Origin: Streptococcus parasanguinis
GTDB lineage: Bacteria > Bacillota > Bacilli > Lactobacillales > Streptococcaceae
DNA length: 64,000 bases
Direction: 5' to 3'
NCBI RefSeq assembly: GCF_018499505.1
Contig: NZ_JAHDAC010000005.1
Location: forward strand, 1-64,000
The notes below the pieces were generated by a model. The model ran no database searches, was not told the origin of the DNA, and saw nothing but the letters and a program-made list of their open reading frames with translations. Position 1 is the stretch's first letter. Every line of letters starts with the position of its first letter. Made by a program: the position numbers and the translations under genes. Below are positions 1 through 9,383 of the stretch, in pieces.

Positions 1-122
1 CAGTTACTATAACTTTCGTTATAGTGCCCTGCACATTGGTTCGTCTTGTTCAGTTTTCAAAGGTCTTTGTCGCTCTCTCGCGACAACTATATTAGTATAT
101 CATGACCTGCCCTTACTGTCAA
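1..122 (-). promoter_or_regulatory. rRNA operon promoter and 5' leader, running off the left edge
   Basis: On the minus strand there is a near-ideal sigma-A promoter: -35 TTGACA at 117-122, a 17-bp spacer, and -10 TATACT at 94-99. Downstream come an inverted repeat (TGTCGC/GCGACA, about 69-86) and a stretch containing CTTTGAAAACTGAACAAG, which resembles the boxA-type leader in front of 16S rRNA in streptococci. The 16S gene itself would start beyond position 1. A leader of a tRNA cluster is the alternative reading. Confidence 0.65.
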
Positions 123-174
123 TACTTTTTTAAAAAAAATTTTATTTTTTTGAAAGTTTTTTTGAAAGTAATAA

Positions 175-200
175 AGAAAAGCCTGTAATAAGGCTTTTCT
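175..200 (-). terminator. Rho-independent terminator of the ligase-like gene
   Basis: A perfect 10-bp inverted repeat (AGAAAAGCCT / AGGCTTTTCT) with a 6-nt loop begins two bases after the stop codon of the upstream minus-strand gene. It is followed by a T-rich run on that strand. It separates that gene from the rRNA promoter. Confidence 0.8.
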
Positions 201-201
201 A

Positions 202-1473
202 TTAGTCTAGCTCTTTGGTAATGATGAGAAATTTTTCTTCCCCGTAGCTTCTTTTAATTAACCCTGCTCTAGCTATGTCTATAAGATCTTTTGAAAAGGA
301 TTGGACCGCTTCTTTTTCTTCTTTACTTAGAATTTTCTTTGAATATTTCTTTCTAAGTTTTCTATAGTCCTGTTCTTCATTTTTAAAAAATGAACAATCC
401 TCTAAATAGTTTTCCAGTTTTTCTAGCTGTACAAATAAGCCCAACTCAAAGGCTATCGGGGCAAAGGTGGTTTCTAATGGTTGTGTACAAATACTTCTAA
501 ATTCCACAGTCCCACGAGCAGTTAAATTCTGAAATTGGTAACTTCGATGTTGTTTTAGATCTTCTTTTACAGGGTTAATGATTTTCTCATTTCCATCAGC
601 CGTATACGCTATAATTTCTTTTTGATCTAGATAGTCCTCCAATCGAATTGGTTTAAAATAATATGATTTGCCCTCTCTAGTTGCCGTAAAAATAGCCGTT
701 CTAGCGAGATTATTAAAAAACTCTTCTTCGCTTTTGTAGTCCTTAGGATAAATCCCTACATTTTCCTTATAATAACCATGTAAGGATTCTTCCCAGAAAA
801 TATCTCTAGCAATTTTTGTATTCCAAACTTCTGCTGAAAATTCTGAGTTAGAAAACAAATATGCTTTTGCTGCTTCAATTTTATTAAATGCATTAATGAT
901 GCGAAGATAGTTATCGCGCCTTACATCCAATTGAACCTGGTTTCCGCATATAAATGCTCCGTACGAAGGATAGGAGTGTGTCTTCATCCCTGTACCATTC
1001 ATTGCAAGGAAAGCCATTAACATCTTGTATCGTTCGATTTTCACTGGGCTATTATCATTTTCTTGCCACAGAGGATGAATTCCGTGCCCTTGAATTTCGT
1101 GATTATTTTCTTGTAAAATCGGTTGAATGATCTTCAAATAGTCCTCAAAACGTTTGGCTACCTCATTTATAGAATGAGCTCTCTCAAATGCAAATTCAAT
1201 TGTATTGTAACTCAACTCGAATAGAATACGATCTTTAGAAGAACAGTGAACCAATTGAATTGGATTTTGATCGTCATCTCTTTTTTCGACTTCAAAATCT
1301 GATAAGTTGGCTAAGGTTCGAAAAAGATTCTTCGTCACCTCTATTTTTGTTTTATTTCCATTTGTTTCTACAATCGGAAACTCTAATTCAACTCCGACAA
1401 AGAGTTCCGAATCCTCTTTCATATTACTAAGATACTTCTCTTTTAGTAATTTAATTGCTTGTTGTTTTGTCAT
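202..1473 (-). CDS. Glutamate-cysteine ligase-like protein (GCS superfamily)
   Basis: This 423-aa soluble protein has no signal peptide. Residues 27-33 read GVELEFP, the Gly-x-Glu-x-Glu-phe/pro signature at the start of the ATP-grasp-like core of glutamate-cysteine ligases and related carboxylate-amine ligases. By family it would join an amino acid to the gamma-carboxyl of glutamate using ATP; the true substrate cannot be told. It lacks the C-terminal ATP-grasp domain of the bifunctional streptococcal GshF, so it is not a complete glutathione synthase. The ATG at 1473 has an AAAGGA ribosome site. It is a single-gene unit between the ribosomal protein operon and an rRNA operon. Family call fairly sure, function unsure. 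Confidence 0.6.
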   Translation of the reverse strand: MTKQQAIKLLKEKYLSNMKEDSELFVGVELEFPIVETNGNKTKIEVTKNLFRTLANLSDFEVEKRDDDQNPIQLVHCSSKDRILFELSYNTIEFAFERAHSINEVAKRFEDYLKIIQPILQENNHEIQGHGIHPLWQENDNSPVKIERYKMLMAFLAMNGTGMKTHSYPSYGAFICGNQVQLDVRRDNYLRIINAFNKIEAAKAYLFSNSEFSAEVWNTKIARDIFWEESLHGYYKENVGIYPKDYKSEEEFFNNLARTAIFTATREGKSYYFKPIRLEDYLDQKEIIAYTADGNEKIINPVKEDLKQHRSYQFQNLTARGTVEFRSICTQPLETTFAPIAFELGLFVQLEKLENYLEDCSFFKNEEQDYRKLRKKYSKKILSKEEKEAVQSFSKDLIDIARAGLIKRSYGEEKFLIITKELD

Positions 1474-1508
1474 TGAATCCTTTTTCTTCTATTGGAGATA
1501 TGGGTTCC

Positions 1509-1514
1509 ATTATA
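1509..1514 (-). promoter_or_regulatory. Extended -10 promoter of the ligase-like gene
   Basis: TGATATAAT on the minus strand gives a TG-N-TATAAT extended -10, 35 bp before the ATG. No good -35 is seen, which is usual for extended -10 promoters in streptococci. Confidence 0.55.
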
Positions 1515-1553
1515 TCATTTTTTGCTATTCTCGACTACTTATGAAAAGCAAGA

Positions 1554-1660
1554 CAAAACGCCTGCTTACGAAATTGTTTTAAATTAAAGCAATTTCGTAA
1601 ACAAGCGTCTACCATTCATTCAATATGATGAGTGTTCCCGCTGGGGAAAATCCCCAGCGG
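1554..1660 (-). terminator. Terminator region of the ribosomal protein operon (two hairpins)
   Basis: After rplQ the minus strand first forms a perfect 10-bp hairpin (CCGCTGGGGA / TCCCCAGCGG, 1638-1660) with a 3-nt loop and no T-run. It then forms a longer hairpin of about 18 bp (1559-1608) built on TTACGAAATTG / CAATTTCGTAA and followed by TTTTGTC. The second looks like the actual terminator. The first sits inside a wider pairing of GAGTGTT with AACACTC. Confidence 0.7.
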
Positions 1661-1727
1661 TAGACCAGAGCTAGACTAAGAATAACAGTGTATTCCATCA
1701 TCATAACACTCAACAAAATTGATGATA

Positions 1728-2114
1728 TTATACCAATTCGATGATAGCCATTGGCGCAGCATCACCACGACGTGGTTCAGTTTTAAGGATACGAGTATAT
1801 CCACCATCGCGCTCAGCATAACGAGGTGCTAATTCAGAGAACAATTTTTGAAGTGCAGTTGTTTCTGAGTATTTACCTGTTTCTTCATCAAAGTTTTGTG
1901 ATGCAACTTCGTTACGTACGAATGCAGCAGCTTGACGACGTGCATGCAAATCACCACGTTTACCCAAAGTAATCATTTTTTCAACTGATTTACGGATTTC
2001 TTTCGCACGTGCTTCAGTTGTTACAATTGCTTCATTGATGATAAGATCTGTAGTCAAATCGCGAAGCATCGCTTTACGTTGTGAGCTAGTGCGTCCTAGT
2101 TTACGGTAAGCCAT
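1728..2114 (-). CDS. rplQ: 50S ribosomal protein L17
   Basis: The 128-aa product begins [20 protein letters not shown], the conserved L17 N-terminus that lines the exit side of the 50S subunit. Length matches the family. It is the last gene of the operon, 11 nt after rpoA, with a GAGGAG ribosome site, and is followed by the terminator region. Confidence 0.98.
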   Translation of the reverse strand: MAYRKLGRTSSQRKAMLRDLTTDLIINEAIVTTEARAKEIRKSVEKMITLGKRGDLHARRQAAAFVRNEVASQNFDEETGKYSETTALQKLFSELAPRYAERDGGYTRILKTEPRRGDAAPMAIIELV

Positions 2115-2125
2115 GTATTCCTCCT

Positions 2126-3064
2126 CTATTTATCGTTTTTTAACCCAAGGCCTAAGTCGGCAAGTTTGATTTTAACTTCTTCAAGACTCTTACGTCCCAA
2201 GTTACGAACTTTCATCATTTCTGCTTCTGATTTTTCAGTCAAATCGTAAACAGTATTAATGCCAGCACGTTTCAAACAGTTATATGAACGAACTGAAAGA
2301 TCTAATTCTTCGATCGTACGTTCTAAAATGCGATCATCAGAAGTTGTATCCACTTCCTTCATAACATCTGTTGCAATAGCAATTTCAGTTAAGTTTGTGA
2401 ATAGATTTAGGTGTTCTGTCAAAATACGAGCAGACAAACCTAAGGCATCTTCTGGAATGATTGTCCCATTTGTCAAAATTTCAAGGGTTAGCTTGTCAAA
2501 GCCATCGTTGCTACCAACGCGTGCTGGTTCAACTTGGTAATTGACTTTAGTCACTGGCGTATAGATTGAATCTACAGCAAGTGTTCCCACTGGTGCATCA
2601 TCTTTTTTGTTTTGATCAGCTGGAACATAGCCACGTCCACTGTTTACAGTAAGCGTTGCTTTCAAAGATGCTCCTTTTCCGATTGTAAATAGATAATGAT
2701 CAGGGTTTACAATTTCGATGTCACTATCAGTAAGAATATCTCCAGCAGTTACTTCTGCAGGTCCTTCTACATCAAGTTCAATAATCTTTTCGTCTTGGAC
2801 GTAAGATTTAACGGCGATTCCTTTAACGTTAAGAATAATTTGCATAACGTCTTCACGGACTCCTGGAACGGTATCAAATTCGTGGAGTACACCTTCAATG
2901 TTGATTGAAGTGACAGCTGCACCTGGAAGTGAAGCCAGAAGTACACGACGAAGTGAGTTTCCAAGTGTTGTACCATAGCCACGTTCAAGTGGTTCTACGA
3001 CAAACACGCCATAATCTTTGTTTTCATCAATTTTTGTTATATTTGGTTTTTCAAACTCAATCAT
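2126..3064 (-). CDS. rpoA: RNA polymerase alpha subunit
   Basis: The 312-aa protein has the N-terminal dimerisation and assembly domain (about 1-230, with [17 protein letters not shown]) and the C-terminal domain (about 245-312) carrying the helix-hairpin-helix segment [14 protein letters not shown] and [11 protein letters not shown], which contacts UP elements and activators. Length is normal. As in other Firmicutes it lies between rpsK and rplQ, so polymerase and ribosome synthesis share one transcript. Confidence 0.99.
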   Translation of the reverse strand: MIEFEKPNITKIDENKDYGVFVVEPLERGYGTTLGNSLRRVLLASLPGAAVTSINIEGVLHEFDTVPGVREDVMQIILNVKGIAVKSYVQDEKIIELDVEGPAEVTAGDILTDSDIEIVNPDHYLFTIGKGASLKATLTVNSGRGYVPADQNKKDDAPVGTLAVDSIYTPVTKVNYQVEPARVGSNDGFDKLTLEILTNGTIIPEDALGLSARILTEHLNLFTNLTEIAIATDVMKEVDTTSDDRILERTIEELDLSVRSYNCLKRAGINTVYDLTEKSEAEMMKVRNLGRKSLEEVKIKLADLGLGLKNDK

Positions 3065-3109
3065 TTGCTATACTCCCTCTTAAACGAAAAGCTGTGTAAT
3101 TGTTGATGA

Positions 3110-3493
3110 TTATACACGGCGACGTTTTGGAGGACGAGCACCATTGTGTGGTACAGGAGTTACATCGCGGATTGCAGTTACTTCAAGACCAGCAGCAGCA
3201 AGTGCACGAATAGCAGACTCACGACCTGAACCAGGACCTTTAACAGTTACTTCAACAGATTTAAGTCCGTGTTCTTGAGCAGCTTTTGCAGCAGCTTCTG
3301 ATGCCATTTGAGCAGCAAATGGTGTAGATTTACGAGAACCTTTAAATCCAAGTGCACCTGCAGATGACCAAGCGATTGCGTTACCATGCACATCAGTAAT
3401 CATAACAATTGTGTTGTTAAATGTAGCGTGAATATGAGCAATACCAGATTCGATATTCTTTTTCACACGACGTTTACGTGTTGGTTTAGCCAA
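3110..3493 (-). CDS. rpsK: 30S ribosomal protein S11
   Basis: The 127-aa protein has the S11 core ([15 protein letters not shown] near the N-terminus and a basic tail ending [13 protein letters not shown]). It forms part of the 30S platform next to the mRNA exit. Start ATG at 3493 with GGAGGT upstream, 23 nt after rpsM. Confidence 0.98.
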   Translation of the reverse strand: MAKPTRKRRVKKNIESGIAHIHATFNNTIVMITDVHGNAIAWSSAGALGFKGSRKSTPFAAQMASEAAAKAAQEHGLKSVEVTVKGPGSGRESAIRALAAAGLEVTAIRDVTPVPHNGARPPKRRRV

Positions 3494-3516
3494 GATTTTT
3501 ACCTCCTTATTTTATT

Positions 3517-3882
3517 TTATTTTTTCTTACCTGCAATCGCAACAGCTTTACCTTTACGAGTGCGAGCATTGTTTTTAGTGTTTTGTCCACGAACTGGAAG
3601 TCCACGACGGTGACGGATACCACGGTATGAACCGATTTCCATCAAGCGTTTGATGTTCAAGTTTACTTCACGACGAAGGTCACCTTCAACTTTGATTGCG
3701 TCAACTTCACGACGGATAGCATCTTCTTGATCTGGTGTAAGATCGCGAACACGAATATCTTCAGAAACGCCTGCAGCAGCAAGGATTTTCTTAGATGTTG
3801 GAAGTCCGATACCGTACACATAAGTCAATGAAATTACTACACGTTTGTCATTTGGAATGTCAACTCCAGCAATACGAGCCAT
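3517..3882 (-). CDS. rpsM: 30S ribosomal protein S13
   Basis: The 121-aa protein starts [16 protein letters not shown] and ends with the lysine-rich tail [11 protein letters not shown], typical of S13, which bridges the 30S head to the 50S subunit and contacts P-site tRNA. It carries [14 protein letters not shown]. Seventeen nt separate it from rpmJ. Confidence 0.98.
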   Translation of the reverse strand: MARIAGVDIPNDKRVVISLTYVYGIGLPTSKKILAAAGVSEDIRVRDLTPDQEDAIRREVDAIKVEGDLRREVNLNIKRLMEIGSYRGIRHRRGLPVRGQNTKNNARTRKGKAVAIAGKKK

Positions 3883-3899
3883 GTTTTCTCCTTTCTATC

Positions 3900-4016
3900 T
3901 TATCCTTGACGTTGTTTGTGTTTTGGATTTGCTGGGCAAATTACCATAACACGACCATTACGACGAATTACTTTACAGTATTCGCAAATTGGTTTGACCG
4001 ATGGTCTTACTTTCAT
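3900..4016 (-). CDS. rpmJ: 50S ribosomal protein L36 (zinc-binding form)
   Basis: A 38-codon gene translated by hand from the minus strand: it starts [17 protein letters not shown] and ends NPKHKQRQG. Cys11, Cys14, Cys27 and His33 form the zinc ribbon of the C+ version of L36. It fills the gap between infA and rpsM, its normal place. Confidence 0.97.
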
Positions 4017-4039
4017 TTTTATCCCTCCAAGTTTTTCGA

Positions 4040-4258
4040 TTATTTAAAGCGGTATGTGATACGTCCACGTGTCAAATCGTACGGACTCATCTCCACTGTA
4101 ACACGATCTCCCGCTAAAATACGAATATAGTTTTTACGAATTTTACCAGAAACTGTTGCTAAAATCTGATGTCCATTTTCAAGTTCAACCGTAAACATAG
4201 CATTCGGCATTGTATCGACTACTTTGCCTTCTACTTCAATCACATCGTCTTTTGCCAC
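4040..4258 (-). CDS. infA: Translation initiation factor IF-1
   Basis: The 72-aa OB-fold protein reads [20 protein letters not shown] after its start and ends [12 protein letters not shown]. The start is a GTG at 4258, chosen because GGAGGT lies 8 nt before it and the family always begins (M)AKDD; the upstream ATG at 4300 would add 14 unrelated residues. IF-1 blocks the A site during initiation. Use of GTG may lower its rate of synthesis relative to neighbouring ribosomal proteins. Confidence 0.95.
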
Positions 4259-4374
4259 GCAAAAGTACCTCCATAAATTTCGATTCATTCCTCTGAGCAC
4301 AGAGGTAACAATTATAAGTCAGACTAACTAATTGTAACACTAGTTGCCCAATATTGCAAGCATGAAAAACGCTT

Positions 4375-5031
4375 TTATTTCAAATTTGACAAGACTTTTT
4401 CAATGTCTGAAAATACATCATTGATATCTTGGTTTCCTTGGATGTCATGTACGAGTCCTTTTGAACGATAAAATTCAATGATTGGTTCTCCTTGTGCAAT
4501 ATTGACGTCCAAACGACGTTTAACCGTTTCTGGTTTGTCATCTTCACGTTGGTAGAAATCATGACCTTGACAGTTATCACAAGTTCCTTCAACTTTTGTA
4601 GGATTAAATACTTTGTGGTAAGTTGCGCCACAAGTACGGCAGATGAAACGACCACTCAAACGCTCTAACAAGCTTTCTGGGTTAACTTCAATGTTGATAA
4701 CACCTTCTAATGTGATACCAAGGTCTGACAAAGTTTGATCCAAGGCATGAGCTTGTTCAATTGTACGTGGATAGCCATCCAAAAGGAAACCTGTTTCTTT
4801 AATATCATCTTGAGCAAGGCGTTCTTTCACAATTCCATTGGTTACTTCATCTGGTACCAACTCACCTTTATCAATGTATGATTTTGCAAGCACACCCATT
4901 TCAGTTTGGTTAGCCATCGCTGCGCGGAACATATCTCCAGTGGAGATGTGCGCTACGTGAAACTCTTCAACGATTTTAGCTGCTTGAGTTCCTTTACCTG
5001 CTCCAGGCAACCCCATAATTAAAAGATTCAT
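4375..5031 (-). CDS. adk: Adenylate kinase
   Basis: The 218-aa enzyme (ATP + AMP to 2 ADP) has the P-loop GLPGAGKGT at residues 7-15, the AMP-binding region GDMFRAA, and a LID domain with four cysteines (CRTC...CDNC) that would bind zinc. It is a few residues longer than many Firmicute homologues. It lies between secY and infA as usual. Its AAGGAG site follows directly after a 19-bp perfect hairpin (5046-5101). Confidence 0.98.
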   Translation of the reverse strand: MNLLIMGLPGAGKGTQAAKIVEEFHVAHISTGDMFRAAMANQTEMGVLAKSYIDKGELVPDEVTNGIVKERLAQDDIKETGFLLDGYPRTIEQAHALDQTLSDLGITLEGVINIEVNPESLLERLSGRFICRTCGATYHKVFNPTKVEGTCDNCQGHDFYQREDDKPETVKRRLDVNIAQGEPIIEFYRSKGLVHDIQGNQDINDVFSDIEKVLSNLK

Positions 5032-5045
5032 GATGAATTCTCCTT

Positions 5046-5101
5046 ATTTTGTTTTTAAATGGAAGCAGGAGCGAATTCCTATTTCCATTTAAAAACAAAA
5101 T
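5046..5101 (-). other. Perfect 19-bp stem-loop between secY and adk
   Basis: Positions 5046-5064 and 5083-5101 are exact reverse complements (arm ATTTTGTTTTTAAATGGAA), and AGGA/TCCT inside can add four more pairs. The hairpin ends one base before the adk ribosome site. It could be an attenuator, an RNase site or a stabiliser of the upstream mRNA; there is no long T-run directly after it. Confidence 0.7.
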
Positions 5102-5127
5102 AGAAGGCTGACAAAGTCAACCTTATT

Positions 5128-6438
5128 CTATTCTGTTGTTGTGTCCATAAATCCGACATACTTACGTTTTAATAAGTAGCCTTCTAATTGTTTCATTCCC
5201 TCAATACCTGTTGAAATAATGATTAACAAACTAGTTCCTCCAAGAGCAACTGCATCTGTCAAACCAAATAAATCTCGAGCCAGGATTGGAATGATGGTAA
5301 TAAAGCCAAGGAATACTGATCCGACACTTGCTAAACGACGTAGCAAACGAGACATAAACTCTTCTGTCCCCTTACCAGGGCGGACGCCTGGGATATAGGC
5401 ACCACTCTTTTGAAGGTTTTCTGCCGTTTTTTCAGGATTGATCTGAACAAACGTGTAGAAGAAGGTGAAGAGAATGATCAATAAGGCATACATTGCCACA
5501 CCAGTTGGTGTGTTTGTAGCCAACATGGCTTGAGCTGTTTTCACCCATCCTGCATTGTAACCCATAGCGCTAATCACTTGGAAAATCGCAGCAGGCGCTG
5601 CTGTAATCGAACTAGCGAAGATGACAGGAATAACCCCTGCTGGGTTTACTTTCAAAGGAAGGTAAGAACTTGATGGAGCTCCTTGTGCAATCTTTGTATA
5701 TTGGATTGGAATCTTGTATTGTGCTTGCTCTACAAAGGTTGTAAAGTAAACAATAACTAAGACAGCAAGGATTAATACCCCAACAAAAATGAGGGAATTG
5801 GTCATTTGACCAGAACGAACATTCACAAATGCATTTTCATAGATTTCTTTAATCATCTCAGGAATTGATGACACAATCCCTGCAAAGATAATCATTGAAA
5901 CACCATTACCGTACCCTTTATCTGTGATTTGTTCTCCAAGCCAAGTCACAATCATGGAACCGGTCGTCAGAATCGCACCGATTAATAGATAGGTCTTGGT
6001 ATTTGGAGTTGCGACTAATTTCGCCTGAGACAAAGTGTGGAAGGTGGCTGTAATCCCGATGGATTGAACAAAGGCTAAAACCAAAGAAATATAGCGTGTA
6101 GCTTGGTTGAGCTTTCTTCGACCAACTTCCCCCTGTTTGCCCCATTCAACAAACTTAGGTAACAGATCCATTTGCAAAAGTTGCACGACGATCGAAGCTG
6201 TGATGTATGGGCTAACCCCTAATGCAAAAACTGAGAAGTTCCTCATGGCATTCCCAGAAACCAAACTGAGCATGTTCAAGAAGGACACATCTTGAAGGTT
6301 GTTCAGAATTTTCGCATTTACACCAGGCACTGTAATCGTGGTCCCAATGCGGAAAACAAGAATGATGAAGATCGTAAATAAAATCTTCGACCGTACTTGT
6401 TTTACCTTAAATGCATCTTTTAATAATTTAAAAAACAT
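5128..6438 (-). CDS. secY: Protein translocase subunit SecY
   Basis: The 436-aa membrane protein has about ten hydrophobic segments and the SecY signature regions (FRIGTTITVPGVNA near the N-terminus, EQITDKGYGNGVSMIIF in the middle, INPEKTAENLQKSGAYIPGVRPG late). It forms the SecYEG channel. It follows rplO by 12 nt and precedes adk, the standard Firmicute arrangement. Confidence 0.98.
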   Translation of the reverse strand: MFFKLLKDAFKVKQVRSKILFTIFIILVFRIGTTITVPGVNAKILNNLQDVSFLNMLSLVSGNAMRNFSVFALGVSPYITASIVVQLLQMDLLPKFVEWGKQGEVGRRKLNQATRYISLVLAFVQSIGITATFHTLSQAKLVATPNTKTYLLIGAILTTGSMIVTWLGEQITDKGYGNGVSMIIFAGIVSSIPEMIKEIYENAFVNVRSGQMTNSLIFVGVLILAVLVIVYFTTFVEQAQYKIPIQYTKIAQGAPSSSYLPLKVNPAGVIPVIFASSITAAPAAIFQVISAMGYNAGWVKTAQAMLATNTPTGVAMYALLIILFTFFYTFVQINPEKTAENLQKSGAYIPGVRPGKGTEEFMSRLLRRLASVGSVFLGFITIIPILARDLFGLTDAVALGGTSLLIIISTGIEGMKQLEGYLLKRKYVGFMDTTTE

Positions 6439-6450
6439 AGGTCACCTCAC

Positions 6451-6891
6451 TTAGATGACTTCAACTGAACCACCTTTAGCAGTGATAGCTTCTTCAGCTG
6501 ATTTAGAGAATTTAGCTGCTTTAACAGTCAACTTCTTAGTCAATTCTCCGTTACCAAGAATTTTGATACCTGATTTTTCAGCTTTTACAATTCCTGATTC
6601 TACAAGTACTACTGGAGTTACTTCAGCACCATCTTCAAAGGCGTTCAATTGATCAAGGTTCACAATAGCATATTCTTTAGCGTTGATGTTTGTAAATCCA
6701 CGTTTTGGAAGACGACGGAACAATGGAGTTTGTCCACCTTCAAAACCAAGACGTACACCGCCACCGCTACGAGCTTTTTGACCTTTTTGACCACGGCCAG
6801 AAGTTTTACCATTACCAGATGAAGTACCACGACCAACACGGTTGCGGACTTTACGTGAACCTGTAGCAGGTTGTAATTCATGAAGTTTCAT
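6451..6891 (-). CDS. rplO: 50S ribosomal protein L15
   Basis: The 146-aa protein opens [22 protein letters not shown] followed by the Gly/Ser/Lys-rich extension of L15 that threads through 23S rRNA. Length is normal. A 145-nt gap with a strong stem-loop separates it from rpmD. Confidence 0.98.
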   Translation of the reverse strand: MKLHELQPATGSRKVRNRVGRGTSSGNGKTSGRGQKGQKARSGGGVRLGFEGGQTPLFRRLPKRGFTNINAKEYAIVNLDQLNAFEDGAEVTPVVLVESGIVKAEKSGIKILGNGELTKKLTVKAAKFSKSAEEAITAKGGSVEVI

Positions 6892-6977
6892 TATTTATTT
6901 TCTCCTCTTTTGTAAATTGCTAACGCATGTAATCAGGAAAAGGTGTCCTAACTACAAACTCGCCTATACTTATATTT

Positions 6978-7016
6978 AGTTTTAGGGGATGAGAACCTCT
7001 CATACCCCTGAAAACT
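6978..7016 (-). other. Stem-loop between rpmD and rplO
   Basis: AGTTTTAGGGG-ATGAGA pairs with TCTCAT-A-CCCCTGAAAACT around a short loop, about 18 pairs with one bulge. The surrounding 145-nt gap (6892-7036) holds nothing else recognisable apart from the rplO ribosome site. Confidence 0.65.
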
Positions 7017-7036
7017 TTGTTTCTATTTTAAATAGA

Positions 7037-7219
7037 TTATTTTACTTCTTCAACTGTTACCAAGTGAGATACAGCAGTGATCATACCACGTACCGCTGGG
7101 TTATCTTCTTTAATAACAGAGCTGTTCAATTTGCCAAGTCCAAGTGCTACAACAGTTTTACGTTGTGACGGGATGCGTCCGATTGGAGACTTAGTCAAAG
7201 TAATTTTAATTTGAGCCAT
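7037..7219 (-). CDS. rpmD: 50S ribosomal protein L30
   Basis: The 60-aa protein starts [19 protein letters not shown] and has the single ferredoxin-like fold of bacterial L30. It follows rpsE by 14 nt with an AAAGGAG site. Confidence 0.97.
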   Translation of the reverse strand: MAQIKITLTKSPIGRIPSQRKTVVALGLGKLNSSVIKEDNPAVRGMITAVSHLVTVEEVK

Positions 7220-7233
7220 TTGAATCTCCTTTC

Positions 7234-7728
7234 TTAAGCCAAGTCAGAAACTGAAATACCACGAAGGGCAGCAACTTCATCAGCGCGTTTCAATTGTGCT
7301 AAACCGTTAACAGTTGCACGAACGATGTTGATTGGAGTGTTTGATCCAAGTGATTTAGATGTAACATCTGCAATACCTGCCAATTCGACAACGGCACGAA
7401 CTGCTCCACCTGCAGCAACCCCAGCCCCTTCGATAGCTGGTTTCAACAATACACGAGCTCCACCAAATACTGATGTTACTTCGTGTGGAATTGTTGTTCC
7501 AACCATAGGAACTTCGATCAAGTTTTTCTTAGCATCTTCAACAGCCTTACGGATTGCTTCTGGAACTTCTTGAGCTTTACCAGTACCAAATCCAACACGG
7601 CCATTACGGTCACCAACAACTACAAGAGCTGCAAAACGAAGACGACGTCCACCTTTAACAACTTTTGTTACACGGTTGATGGCAACTACGCGTTCTTCAA
7701 GTTCAACTGCATTATCTTTAAATGCCAT
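7234..7728 (-). CDS. rpsE: 30S ribosomal protein S5
   Basis: The 164-aa protein has the S5 double-stranded-RNA-binding-like N-terminal domain ([22 protein letters not shown]) and the C-terminal domain ([18 protein letters not shown]). It helps mRNA unwinding and decoding fidelity at the mRNA entry tunnel. Length and position are normal. Confidence 0.98.
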   Translation of the reverse strand: MAFKDNAVELEERVVAINRVTKVVKGGRRLRFAALVVVGDRNGRVGFGTGKAQEVPEAIRKAVEDAKKNLIEVPMVGTTIPHEVTSVFGGARVLLKPAIEGAGVAAGGAVRAVVELAGIADVTSKSLGSNTPINIVRATVNGLAQLKRADEVAALRGISVSDLA

Positions 7729-7745
7729 TTTCTAGTGTCCTCCTA

Positions 7746-8102
7746 TTAGAATTTCAATCCGTTTTCACGAGCTGCATCAGCCAAAGCTTTAACACGTCCG
7801 TGATATAGATATCCACCGCGGTCGAACACCACTTCAGAAATACCTTTAGCAACTGCACGTTCAGCAACAAGTTTGCCGACAACAACGGCTTGTTCAGTTT
7901 TAGTTCCTTTTGAAACTTCTTTGTCAAGAGTTGAAGCGCTTGCGAGCGTTACACCCGCTACGTCATCAATTACTTGAGCGTAGATGCCTGTATTAGAACG
8001 GAATACGTTCAAACGTGGGCGATCAGCAGTTCCAGAGAGTTTTCCGCGAACGCGACGGTGGCGTTTTTGACGGATTTTGTTTTTATCTGGTTTCGAAATC
8101 AC
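7746..8102 (-). CDS. rplR: 50S ribosomal protein L18
   Basis: The 118-aa protein binds 5S rRNA and has the L18 elements [26 protein letters not shown] and [21 protein letters not shown]. Two in-frame GTG codons are possible starts, 8111 and 8102. The second is chosen because AAGAGGTG lies 6 nt before it and overlaps the first GTG, and because the protein then has the usual length. Confidence 0.95.
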   Translation of the reverse strand: MISKPDKNKIRQKRHRRVRGKLSGTADRPRLNVFRSNTGIYAQVIDDVAGVTLASASTLDKEVSKGTKTEQAVVVGKLVAERAVAKGISEVVFDRGGYLYHGRVKALADAARENGLKF

Positions 8103-8162
8103 AATTTTCACCTCTTAATTTTAAAATCATGTGCTAAGCACTGAGTTGGTAAGATGAAGGTT

Positions 8163-8181
8163 GGTTGAAAAACAACCAAGC
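8163..8181 (-). other. Small hairpin between rplF and rplR
   Basis: TTGGTTG and CAACCAA flank a 5-nt A-rich loop. A second small hairpin, GTGC-TAA-GCAC, lies about 25 nt away in the same 83-nt gap. Confidence 0.45.
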
Positions 8182-8185
8182 TACA

Positions 8186-8722
8186 TTATTTACCTGTTTT
8201 ACCTTCTTTACGGCGAACGTATTCACCAACATAACGGATCCCTTTACCTTTGTATGGTTCAGGTGAACGAAGGCTACGTACATAAGCAGCTGTTTGACCA
8301 ACTACTTCTTTTGAAATTCCGCTAACAACGATTGTTGTTGGGTTTGGAAGTTCAAAAGTAATTCCTTCTGGAGCTTCAACTTCGTCTGGGTGTGATTTAC
8401 CAACAGCCAAAACAAGTTTTGATCCTTGAAGTTGTGCACGGTATCCAACCCCGCGCATTTCAAGTTCTTTCTTGAATCCTTCTGATACACCAGTAACCAT
8501 GTTGTTCAAAAGGGCACGAGTTGTTCCGTGGATTGTTTTCATTTCTTTTGAATCGTTTGGACGGTGAAGTGTTACTTCAGTACCTTCCACACGGATTTCA
8601 ATATCTTTTGAGAACTCACGAGTAAGTTCTCCTTTAGGTCCTTTTACAGTTACAACGTTGTCATTGTTAGTGATTTCAACACCAGCAGGCAACACGATAA
8701 CTTTATTACCAATACGTGACAT
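8186..8722 (-). CDS. rplF: 50S ribosomal protein L6
   Basis: The 178-aa protein has the duplicated L6 fold; it begins [17 protein letters not shown] and ends with [22 protein letters not shown], the conserved C-terminal signature. It sits near the factor-binding site of the 50S subunit. Confidence 0.98.
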   Translation of the reverse strand: MSRIGNKVIVLPAGVEITNNDNVVTVKGPKGELTREFSKDIEIRVEGTEVTLHRPNDSKEMKTIHGTTRALLNNMVTGVSEGFKKELEMRGVGYRAQLQGSKLVLAVGKSHPDEVEAPEGITFELPNPTTIVVSGISKEVVGQTAAYVRSLRSPEPYKGKGIRYVGEYVRRKEGKTGK

Positions 8723-8807
8723 GTTTTTTATTCTCCTGTTAAATTGTCAGGCCTTTTCAGGCCAGTTTTCACGGGGTTTAAATCTTTTTGATTTAAAAGT
8801 TAATGTT

Positions 8808-8907
8808 TAGGTCTCAATTTCTAAGTGAATCGAGGCATTGTCTCGCGGACATAACTTTGGGTTAGGCAAGAGACAATAACGAAGAGTCACGACGAAATTG
8901 GGAGCTA
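8808..8907 (-). repeat. Long imperfect inverted repeat between rpsH and rplF
   Basis: The ends TAGGTCTCAATTTC (8808-8821) and GAAATTGGGAGCTA (8894-8907) pair over 14 positions allowing G-U, and ATTGTCTC / GAGACAAT pair inside. The structure occupies the 189-nt gap 8723-8911, where most streptococcal spc operons are compact. Its counterpart lies on the other side of rpsH. Confidence 0.55.
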
Positions 8908-8911
8908 AATA

Positions 8912-9310
8912 TTACCAAACGTAAGCGATAACTTCTCCACCAACGTTCTTTTGGCGTGCTTCTTTATCAGTAAGCAAACCTTCAGAAGTTGAAAGGATAG
9001 CAATTCCAAGTCCGTTAAGAACTTTTGGAAGATCTTCACGTTTTTTGTAAACACGCAAACCTGGTTTAGATACACGTTTCAAGTTTGTGATAACTTTTTC
9101 ACCGTTTTGTCCGTATTTCAAGAATACACGGATGATGCCTTGTTTGTCATCTTCGATGAATTCCACGTTTTTTACAAAACCTTCGCGTTTAAGGATTTCA
9201 GCAATCCCTTTTTTGATGTTTGATGCAGGTACTTCAAGTACTTCGTGTTTTGCTTGGTTAGCGTTACGAATACGTGTAAGGAAGTCTGCGATTGGGTCAG
9301 TCATAACCAT
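8912..9310 (-). CDS. rpsH: 30S ribosomal protein S8
   Basis: The 132-aa protein starts [23 protein letters not shown] and ends GGEVIAYVW, both typical of S8, a primary 16S rRNA binder and, in enterobacteria, the autogenous repressor of the spc operon. It is flanked on both sides by long hairpin-forming gaps, which is suggestive but does not prove S8 control here. Confidence 0.98.
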   Translation of the reverse strand: MVMTDPIADFLTRIRNANQAKHEVLEVPASNIKKGIAEILKREGFVKNVEFIEDDKQGIIRVFLKYGQNGEKVITNLKRVSKPGLRVYKKREDLPKVLNGLGIAILSTSEGLLTDKEARQKNVGGEVIAYVW

Positions 9311-9383
9311 TATAATTTCTCCTCTTACTAGTAGTTTGCAAGTTGCACTTGCTAGTTAATGATTGAGCTAGGCTCAGAAAGTT

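Noticed and set aside
1307..1582. 91-aa plus-strand ORF over the start of the ligase-like gene
   Set aside because: Antisense to the promoter and 5' end of a well-supported gene; no ribosome site.
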